A DNA stretch of 10,583 nt, from NCBI GenBank assembly GCA_013698395.1, contig JACCUZ010000066.1:1-10583 (forward strand). Direction: 5' to 3'. Origin of the DNA: Sporichthyaceae bacterium (lineage in GTDB: Bacteria; Actinomycetota; Actinomycetes; JACCUZ01). Every line of letters starts with the position of its first letter. Position 1 is the stretch's first letter. The notes below the pieces were generated by a model, which was not told the DNA's origin, ran no database searches, and saw nothing but the letters and a program-made list of their open reading frames with translations. A program made the translations under genes and the position numbers. Of this stretch, positions 6,158 to 10,583 are shown piece by piece.

Positions 6158-6177
6158 CGGCACGGGCCGGCACGGGC
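6158..6177. repeat. Perfect 10-bp tandem repeat between convergent genes
   Basis: CGGCACGGGC is repeated head to tail at 6158-6167 and 6168-6177, immediately after the stop of the DUF1906 gene. The 102-nt gap between this gene and the converging DUF5709 gene (6157-6258) shows no strong hairpin with a T-tract, so I cannot name a terminator. A 6-bp match (GCACGG at 6170-6175 with CCGTGC at 6208-6213) is too weak to call. Confidence 0.6.
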
Positions 6178-6258
6178 GACCCGAAGTGGCGCGCGGCTCA
6201 GGCTGGGCCGTGCGGCTCCCCGTCTCCTCGTCGTCGCCTCGCTCCGGCTGGTCGACAC

Positions 6259-6765
6259 TCATCGAGCCTCCTCCACGTGCATCGCAGCCTCCTCGGCGGA
6301 AACGCCCCCGCCGTCGCGGCCGACGTCGGTGGCCACCACGTCCTTCTCCGTGTCGGTGCGGACGCCCTCGTCGGGCTCGACCAGGCGGCCGACACCGAGG
6401 CCGCCGTCGGCCTCCGTGACGTCGGTGCTGTCGCCGTAGGCGTCGTCGAGCACGCCCTCGTCGGTCAGCTCCGCGTCGACAGCGTCAGCCGCGAAGGTCG
6501 CTGGGTCGGCCGCCACGATGTCGTCGACCGGGTCGTGCTCCCCGACATCGGGCACCTCCTGCGCCAGGCGCTGGTCGAGCGACTCGCCCGCGGCCTGCTC
6601 GGCGGAGGTCGTGCCGAACTTCTCGGCGCCGAGGGGTCGGTCGCCGACCTCCGTGTCTCGGTCCATCGGCATGGCCTCCGGGTCCTCGTCACGCAGCGAC
6701 TCCTGGGTCTCGACCAGGTGGTCGGCGTCGGTGTCGTGCTCGGCCTCGCGGAAGGGTTCGGTCAT
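6259..6765 (-). CDS. DUF5709 family acidic protein
   Basis: This is the only minus-strand gene, a 168-aa protein starting at the ATG whose complement is at 6763-6765. It is strongly acidic and lacks any signal peptide or membrane segment. The layout fits DUF5709, an uncharacterised actinobacterial family: ESLDQRLAQEVPDV (61-74) in the middle and a conserved C-terminal block with GRLVEPDEG (126-134), DTEKDVVATDVG (138-149) and SAEEAAMHVEE (156-166). The N-terminal third is low-complexity and rich in Asp and Glu. The function is unknown. It is divergent from pafA across 98 nt and converges with the DUF1906 gene. The complementary strand stays open for 345 codons through high GC, but the family match decides for the minus strand. 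A TCTGGC/GCCAGA palindrome lies just before its start. Confidence 0.85.
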   Translation of the reverse strand: MTEPFREAEHDTDADHLVETQESLRDEDPEAMPMDRDTEVGDRPLGAEKFGTTSAEQAAGESLDQRLAQEVPDVGEHDPVDDIVAADPATFAADAVDAELTDEGVLDDAYGDSTDVTEADGGLGVGRLVEPDEGVRTDTEKDVVATDVGRDGGGVSAEEAAMHVEEAR

Positions 6766-6769
6766 GCCG

Positions 6770-6787
6770 TCTGGCCTGTCCGCCAGA
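6770..6787 (-). promoter_or_regulatory. Inverted repeat in the leader of the DUF5709 gene
   Basis: TCTGGC (6770-6775) and GCCAGA (6782-6787) are perfect inverted repeats around 6 nt, ending 4 nt before the DUF5709 start codon. Read on the minus strand the loop holds GGACAG, the nearest match to a ribosome site, so a hairpin could hide it. A TTGACC -35-like hexamer on the minus strand at 6799-6794 has no matching TAnnnT -10 at 17-18 nt. Role unproven. Confidence 0.3.
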
Positions 6788-6850
6788 GAAGGGGGTCAAA
6801 CCGCGTCGCGGCCCTCGGCTGGTCCACCTGCTGTGGCGGTCCTCGCGGCG

Positions 6851-6856
6851 TACGGT
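6851..6856 (+). promoter_or_regulatory. pafA -10 element positioned for a leaderless transcript
   Basis: TACGGT fits TAnnnT and ends 7 nt before the A of the pafA ATG (6864). That is the spacing expected when transcription starts at the start codon itself. No Shine-Dalgarno sequence precedes the ATG, which agrees with a leaderless mRNA, a common class in actinobacteria. A clear -35 is not visible. Confidence 0.6.
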
Positions 6857-6863
6857 TGCCGTC

Positions 6864-8225
6864 ATGGACCGCCGCATCTTCGGGCTCGAGAACGAGTACG
6901 GCGTCACCTGCACATTCCGGGGCCAGCGCCGCCTGTCGCCGGACGAGGTCGCCCGTTACCTGTTCCGTCGCGTGGTCTCGTGGGGGCGCAGCAGCAACGT
7001 GTTCCTGCGCAACGGCGCTCGCCTCTACCTCGACGTCGGCAGCCACCCGGAGTACGCCACGCCCGAGTGCGACGACATCCGCGAGCTCGTCGTTCACGAC
7101 AAGGCCGGTGAGCGGATCCTGGAGGGTCTGCTCATGGACGCCGAGCGGCGGCTGCGCGAGGAAGGCATCGCCGGTGACGTCTACCTGTTCAAGAACAACA
7201 CCGACTCGGCCGGCAACTCCTACGGCTGCCACGAGAACTACCTCGTCGGCCGGCACGGCGAGTTCACCCGGCTCGCCGACGTACTCATCCCGTTCCTGGT
7301 CAGCCGCCAACTGATCTGCGGGGCCGGCAAGGTGCTGCAGACCCCTCGGGGTGCCGTCTTCTGCGTGAGCCAGCGGGCCGAGCACATCTGGGAAGGGGTG
7401 TCCAGCGCAACCACCAGGTCGCGGCCGATCATCAACACTCGGGACGAGCCGCACGCCGATGCCGAGCGCTACCGACGGCTGCACGTGATCGTCGGTGACT
7501 CGAACATGAGCGAGACGACCACCCTGCTCAAGCTCGGTGCGACCGACCTGGTGCTGCGCATGATCGAGGCCAACGTTGTCATGCGTGACCTCACCCTGGA
7601 GAACCCGATCCGGGCCATCCGTGAGATCAGCCACGACGTCACCGGCCGGCGCACCGTCAAGCTCGCTAACGGTCGCGACGCAAGCGCGCTCGAGATTCAG
7701 ACTGAGTACCTGACCAAGGCCAGGGACTTCGCGGCGAGGCGGGGGCTCGACGAGGGCCTGGTCAAGCAGGTCCTGGACCTCTGGGAGCGCACGCTCGAGG
7801 CGGTCGAGTCCGATGACCTCGACGCGGTCTCGACCGAGATCGACTGGGTCATGAAGCGAAAGCTCATCGACCGCTACAGCGCAAAGAACGACCTCTCACT
7901 CACGTCGGCCCGCGTGGCCCAGATCGACCTGGCCTACCACGACATCTCCCGGGACCGAGGGCTCTTCTACCTGCTGCAACGCAACGGCGCGGCCGAGCGC
8001 GTGACCAGCGACATCGAGATCTTCCAGGCCAAGTCGGTCCCGCCGCAGAGCACCCGGGCGCGGCTGCGGGGCGAGTTCATCCGGCGGGCGCAGGAGCGCC
8101 GTCGTGACTTCACCGTCGACTGGGTGCACCTCAAGCTCAATGACCAGGCACAGCGGACCGTGCTGTGCAAGGACCCGTTCCGGTCGGTCGACGAGCGGGT
8201 CGAGAAGCTCATCGCCAGCATGTGA
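6864..8225 (+). CDS. pafA: Pup-protein ligase PafA
   Basis: PafA uses ATP to phosphorylate the C-terminal Glu of Pup and then forms an isopeptide bond with a target lysine, in the cytoplasm. The 453-aa length is almost identical to the mycobacterial enzyme, and the ATG gives the canonical start MDRRIFGLENEYGVTC. The fold is that of the carboxylate-amine ligases related to glutamine synthetase and glutamate-cysteine ligase. Visible signatures are GLENEYG (7-13, metal-binding E9), the NGARLYLDVGSHPEYATPEC strand (50-69) with D57 as the presumed catalytic base, KNNTDSAGNSYGCHENYLV (111-129) and GDSNMSE (213-219). The C-terminal part (about 400-453) is the small Pup-groove domain, with QSTRARLRGEFIRRAQ and DWVHLKLND. 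Absence of a Dop-specific loop between early strands separates it from Dop. The transcript is probably leaderless. FKBP genes follow after 90 nt. Confidence 0.98.
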   Translation: MDRRIFGLENEYGVTCTFRGQRRLSPDEVARYLFRRVVSWGRSSNVFLRNGARLYLDVGSHPEYATPECDDIRELVVHDKAGERILEGLLMDAERRLREEGIAGDVYLFKNNTDSAGNSYGCHENYLVGRHGEFTRLADVLIPFLVSRQLICGAGKVLQTPRGAVFCVSQRAEHIWEGVSSATTRSRPIINTRDEPHADAERYRRLHVIVGDSNMSETTTLLKLGATDLVLRMIEANVVMRDLTLENPIRAIREISHDVTGRRTVKLANGRDASALEIQTEYLTKARDFAARRGLDEGLVKQVLDLWERTLEAVESDDLDAVSTEIDWVMKRKLIDRYSAKNDLSLTSARVAQIDLAYHDISRDRGLFYLLQRNGAAERVTSDIEIFQAKSVPPQSTRARLRGEFIRRAQERRRDFTVDWVHLKLNDQAQRTVLCKDPFRSVDERVEKLIASM

Positions 8226-8265
8226 CCCGGTGTCGCGGGTGGCGGAGGTCGGCGATCCGTCGGGT

Positions 8266-8271
8266 TAGGGT
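8266..8271 (+). promoter_or_regulatory. Candidate -10 element (TAGGGT) upstream of the lipoprotein FKBP gene
   Basis: TAGGGT matches TAnnnT and lies 44 nt before the FKBP start in the 90-nt gap after pafA. No -35 is evident. It would let the FKBP pair be expressed apart from pafA. Co-transcription with pafA is equally possible because I find no terminator in the gap. Confidence 0.3.
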
Positions 8272-8315
8272 GGTTTTTCCCGTGCCGCCGCCTATCCCGT
8301 CCGTGAGGTTCCTTC

Positions 8316-9236
8316 GTGCGCCCACTCGCCCGTCTGCTCGGTCCGGCCCTCGTGACCGGCCTGCTCGTCGCCTGTTCCGGTGGCGGCTCCGGGGAGGACG
8401 GTCTGCCCACCGTGACGGGCGAGTACGGGGCGAAGCCCGCGGTCCGGGTCGAGAAGGGCAGCAAGCCGTCGGGCAAGCTGGCCTCCGAGGTCCTCAGTCG
8501 CGGCGACGGGCCCAAGGTGCGCGCCGGTGACCTGCTCGTCGCCGACTACCTCGGCAAGAACTTCCGCAGCCGCAAGGTATTCGACAACTCCTACGACCGC
8601 GGCGCGCCGGCCGCGTTTCCGCTCAAGGCCGGGCCAGGCGGTGTCATCTCCGGCTGGGTGAAGTCGCTCGCCGGTGTACCGGTGGGCAGCCGCGTCCTGC
8701 TCGTGGCGCCCCCGAAGGACGGCTACGGCAAGGCCGGCAACGCTCAGGCAGGGATCCAGGCCAGCGACTCGCTGGTCTTTGTCGTCGACCTGATCGCGTC
8801 CTATCGCAGTGGGCAGGCCCTCCCGAAGTCCACCCCGGTCGAGGGGCTGCCCGCGGGGTTACCGAAGGTCGAGGGGGAACAGGACCCCAAGGTCACGGTC
8901 CCCGAAGGGGCTGATCCGCCGACCAAGCCGAGGACGACCGTCATCGCGACCGGCACTGGTCCCAAGGTCGGGCCAGGCCGGCTGGGGATCGTCCAGTACA
9001 CCGCGGTCAGCTGGGACAACAAGCCGCTGGCGAGCACCTGGCAGGACGGTCCGCAAGGAGTCCCGGTGGGCGGTCAACAGCCCAGCCCGTTCGACCTGCT
9101 GGTCGGCCTGCCCGTAGGCAGCCGGGTGGTTCTCGAGCTGCCGGCGCAGCCGGGGACCGACGCGGCCACCGGCAGTGTGGCGGTTGTCGTCGACATCTTG
9201 GGCCAGCACGGCCCCGCGAAGGAGAAGGCCACATGA
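8316..9236 (+). CDS. Lipoprotein with tandem FKBP-type peptidyl-prolyl isomerase domains
   Basis: This 306-aa protein is an exported lipoprotein. Residues 1-19 are a short signal peptide with LVAC at 17-20, so C20 should be lipidated. The GTG start has GTGAGG 7 nt upstream. A Gly/Ser-rich tether follows. Residues 55-163 form one FKBP domain: VFDNSYDRG (88-96), VISGW (110-114), AGVPVGSRVLLVAPPKDGYG (119-138) and SLVFVVDLI (152-160), keeping the core W114 and Y137. Residues 205-297 form a second FKBP-like domain (VQYTAVSWDNKPLASTW, VGLPVGSRVVLELP, VAVVVDILG) that lacks the VIxGW motif and is probably not catalytic. FKBPs catalyse cis-trans proline isomerisation; here folding of exported proteins is likely. 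The gene overlaps the next FKBP gene by ATGA. A place just after pafA is usual in many actinobacteria. Confidence 0.9.
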   Translation: MRPLARLLGPALVTGLLVACSGGGSGEDGLPTVTGEYGAKPAVRVEKGSKPSGKLASEVLSRGDGPKVRAGDLLVADYLGKNFRSRKVFDNSYDRGAPAAFPLKAGPGGVISGWVKSLAGVPVGSRVLLVAPPKDGYGKAGNAQAGIQASDSLVFVVDLIASYRSGQALPKSTPVEGLPAGLPKVEGEQDPKVTVPEGADPPTKPRTTVIATGTGPKVGPGRLGIVQYTAVSWDNKPLASTWQDGPQGVPVGGQQPSPFDLLVGLPVGSRVVLELPAQPGTDAATGSVAVVVDILGQHGPAKEKAT

Positions 9237-9604
9237 GCGAACGGCCGGAGATCGACTACCCCGATGGTCCGCCGCCGCGAGAGCTCGAGATCGTCGACAT
9301 CACTGAAGGGGACGGGGCGGAAGCGGCTCCCGGGACCACCGCGGTCGTCCACTACGTCGGGGTCGCCTACTCGACCGGCGAGGAGTTCGACGCGTCCTGG
9401 AACCGGGGCGAACCGTTCGCCTTCCCGCTCGGAGCCGGCCAGGTCATCGCGGGGTGGGACCGTGGAGTGGTGGGGATGAAGGTCGGCGGGCGGCGGCGCC
9501 TGGTGATCCCTCCGGACCTCGGTTACGGGGACCGTGGCGCCGGCTCCGCGATCGGCGCCGGCGAGACACTGATCTTCGTGGTCGACCTGCTCGACGTCCG
9601 CTGA
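9233..9604 (+). CDS. Cytoplasmic FKBP-type peptidyl-prolyl cis-trans isomerase
   Basis: This compact, 123-aa single-domain FKBP has no signal peptide and acts in the cytoplasm. The ATG overlaps the previous stop (ATGA), with AAGGAG (9219-9224) 8 nt upstream as a strong ribosome site, so the pair is translationally coupled. The domain (about 15-123) carries all the usual pocket residues: HYVG (40-43, Y41), TGEEFDASW (48-56, F52 and D53), PFAFPLGAGQVIAGWDRGVVGMK (61-83, with F64, V71, I72 and W75), IPPDLGYGDRG (92-102, Y98) and ETLIFVVDLL (111-120, F115). It should therefore be an active isomerase. The substrate is unknown. A CATCAGG/CCTGATG palindrome begins 5 nt past its stop. Confidence 0.95.
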   Translation: MSERPEIDYPDGPPPRELEIVDITEGDGAEAAPGTTAVVHYVGVAYSTGEEFDASWNRGEPFAFPLGAGQVIAGWDRGVVGMKVGGRRRLVIPPDLGYGDRGAGSAIGAGETLIFVVDLLDVR

Positions 9605-9608
9605 CGCT

Positions 9609-9627
9609 CATCAGGGCCCACCTGATG
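9609..9627. promoter_or_regulatory. Perfect 7-bp inverted repeat over the pafB -35 region
   Basis: CATCAGG (9609-9615) and CCTGATG (9621-9627) are perfect inverted repeats with 5 nt between them. The right arm lies where a -35 would fall relative to the TAGGTT at 9643-9648. Placement between the FKBP stop and pafB suits either an operator controlling pafB or a hairpin ending the FKBP transcript. No T-tract follows, which favours an operator. Confidence 0.45.
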
Positions 9628-9642
9628 CCGCGCGCCGGGCGG

Positions 9643-9648
9643 TAGGTT
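9643..9648 (+). promoter_or_regulatory. pafB -10 element positioned for a leaderless transcript
   Basis: TAGGTT fits TAnnnT and ends exactly 7 nt before the G of the GTG start codon at 9656, the same geometry as at pafA. No Shine-Dalgarno sequence is present, so the mRNA probably begins at the start codon. The region 9619-9625, where the -35 would be, is inside a palindrome and has no good TTGnnn match, which would suit an activator-dependent promoter. Confidence 0.55.
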
Positions 9649-9655
9649 CGGCAGC

Positions 9656-10583
9656 GTGTCGGCGCAGAAGACCGAGCGGCTGTTGAACCTGGTCATCTGC
9701 CTGCTCTCCACCCGGCAGTTCCTGCTCAAGGAGCAGATCCGGGCCGCGGTCCCGCAGTACGCCGGTTGCGCCACCGACGAGGCCTTCGACCGCATGTTCG
9801 AGCGGGACAAGGACGAGCTGCGGGACATGGGCGTGCCCCTGCGTACCGGAAGCAACCACGCCTGGTTCGACGACGAGGTGGGCTACCGCGTCGACCGCGC
9901 TGCCTACGCCCTGCCCGATGTGCGCTTCGAGCCCGACGAGCTTGCCGTGCTGGGGCTCGCCTCGCGCGTGTGGCAGCAGGCCAGCCTGGCCGCTCCGGCG
10001 TCCCGCGCGCTGCTCAAGCTGCGCGCCGACGGTATCGAGCCCGACGACGAGAACCTGGTCGGCATCGAGCCGAGAGTCCGGACCAGCGAACCCGCTTTCG
10101 ACCCGGTCTACGCCGCGGTCCGTGACCGGCGCCCGATCCGCTTTCCCTACCGCACACCGGGCTCCTCCACAGTGGTGCTGCGCCATCTCGAGCCGTGGGG
10201 AATCGTCTCGCGGCACGGGCGGTGGTACGTCGTCGGCCACGACCGGGACCGCGACGCCACCCGGGTGTTCCGGCTGTCGCGGGTCTCCGGCGCTGTCGAG
10301 CCGATCGGGCCGCCAGGGGAGGTGCAGGTGCCAGCAGGAGTGGACTTCCGGGCGGCCGTGGCCGCCTTGGCACCTTTGCCGCACCGGGGGGACTCCGTTC
10401 TGCAGGCGCGGACCGGTGCCTGCCACGCGTTGCGCCGCCGGGCGGTCGCCACTCGCCCGGCGGACGATGGCTGGGACGAGCTCGTGGTGCCGTTCGCCGA
10501 CCCGGAGCTTCTCGCCGAGGAGGTGGCCGGCCTGGGCCCGGACGTCCGCGTCCTCGCCCCCGATGACGTGCGCGACGCGGTCG
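9656..10583 (+). CDS. pafB: WYL-domain transcription regulator PafB (3' end beyond window)
   Basis: The reading frame from GTG 9656 stays open to the window end, giving 309 codons of a protein usually about 330 aa long. It starts MSAQKTERLLNLVICLLSTRQFLLKEQIRAAV, the winged-helix N-terminus of PafB, with FDRMFERDKDELRDMGVPL (44-62) as the recognition helix and wing. A linker domain follows. The WYL domain (about 148-220) has RRPIRFPYR (158-166), LEPWGIVSRHGRWYVVGHDRDR (178-199) and TRVFRLSRV (202-210), here as W-Y-V. The C-terminal WCX-type extension is cut by the window end. In mycobacteria PafB works with PafC to activate the LexA/RecA-independent DNA-damage regulon and senses nucleic acid through WYL. 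pafC is expected next but not seen. Confidence 0.93.
   Translation, partial: MSAQKTERLLNLVICLLSTRQFLLKEQIRAAVPQYAGCATDEAFDRMFERDKDELRDMGVPLRTGSNHAWFDDEVGYRVDRAAYALPDVRFEPDELAVLGLASRVWQQASLAAPASRALLKLRADGIEPDDENLVGIEPRVRTSEPAFDPVYAAVRDRRPIRFPYRTPGSSTVVLRHLEPWGIVSRHGRWYVVGHDRDRDATRVFRLSRVSGAVEPIGPPGEVQVPAGVDFRAAVAALAPLPHRGDSVLQARTGACHALRRRAVATRPADDGWDELVVPFADPELLAEEVAGLGPDVRVLAPDDVRDAV

Noticed and set aside
4252..6258. Long minus-strand frames opposite the DUF1906 gene (4252-5085 and 5146-6258)
   Set aside because: They have shadow composition, with no domain signatures, and are opposed by a gene with a clear signal peptide and DUF1906 motifs.
6351..6366. TGTCGGTG, resembling the PafBC-dependent RecA-NDp motif
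   Set aside because: No TAnnnT follows 8 nt downstream and the site is inside the DUF5709 gene. A second copy at 2991-2998 inside the Nudix gene fails the same test.
6277..7314. 345-codon plus-strand frame across DUF5709, the gap and part of pafA
   Set aside because: It is antisense to a recognisable DUF5709 gene and overlaps pafA in another frame. Its later part is Thr/Ser/Arg-rich shadow sequence.
8225..8240. ACCCG/CGGGT stem after pafA as a terminator
   Set aside because: A 5-bp stem with a 6-nt loop and no adjoining T-tract is expected by chance in this composition. The T-run at 8273-8278 is too far away.

Overview
This 10.6-kb window comes from a high-GC Gram-positive bacterium (class Actinomycetia). 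It holds most of a Pup-proteasome locus. Recognisable in order are pup, an endonuclease VII-type gene, prcB, prcA, then after an accessory interval pafA, two FKBP prolyl isomerase genes and the 5' part of pafB. Pup, PrcBA, PafA and PafB together are diagnostic for actinobacteria. The endonuclease VII gene between pup and prcB resembles the arrangement I recall from Streptomyces and its relatives and not that of Mycobacterium. I cannot place the genus from sequence alone.

Layout: 1-81 is non-coding and carries a palindrome with a possible -10. Position 82-291 is pup, ending in GGQ. Position 312-1031 is a Zn-ribbon/endonuclease VII nuclease. Position 1091-1945 is prcB and 2000-2833 is prcA, followed with a GTGA overlap by a Nudix hydrolase (2830-3393). 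A small ChaB/Rho_N-like protein (3433-3837) and a large secreted DUF1906 glycoside-hydrolase-like protein (3910-6156) come next. A DUF5709 gene lies on the minus strand (6259-6765) and is divergent from pafA (6864-8225). A lipoprotein FKBP (8316-9236) and a cytoplasmic FKBP (9233-9604) overlap by ATGA. pafB (9656 onward) runs off the window end. All genes except DUF5709 are on the plus strand. No gap exceeds about 102 bases. I see no tRNA, rRNA, CRISPR array or insertion sequence.

How it works together: PafA ligates Pup to lysines of target proteins after the C-terminal Gln of Pup is deamidated by Dop. Dop is not in the window; by synteny it probably lies just upstream. The 20S core made of PrcA and PrcB, driven by the Mpa/ARC ATPase (also outside), degrades pupylated proteins. 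PafB, with PafC expected just downstream, is a WYL-domain transcription activator of the LexA-independent DNA-damage response. The endonuclease VII domain has all the expected zinc and catalytic residues, so the locus joins protein turnover to DNA-damage functions at both ends.

Regulation: several start regions carry a TAnnnT -10 of the form (g)TAsGnT. At pafA and pafB this element sits exactly 7 nt before the start codon, implying leaderless transcripts. Palindromes overlap the candidate pup -10, the pafB -35 region and the 5' leaders of the DUF1906 and DUF5709 genes. None of these has been tested here; they come from reading the sequence.
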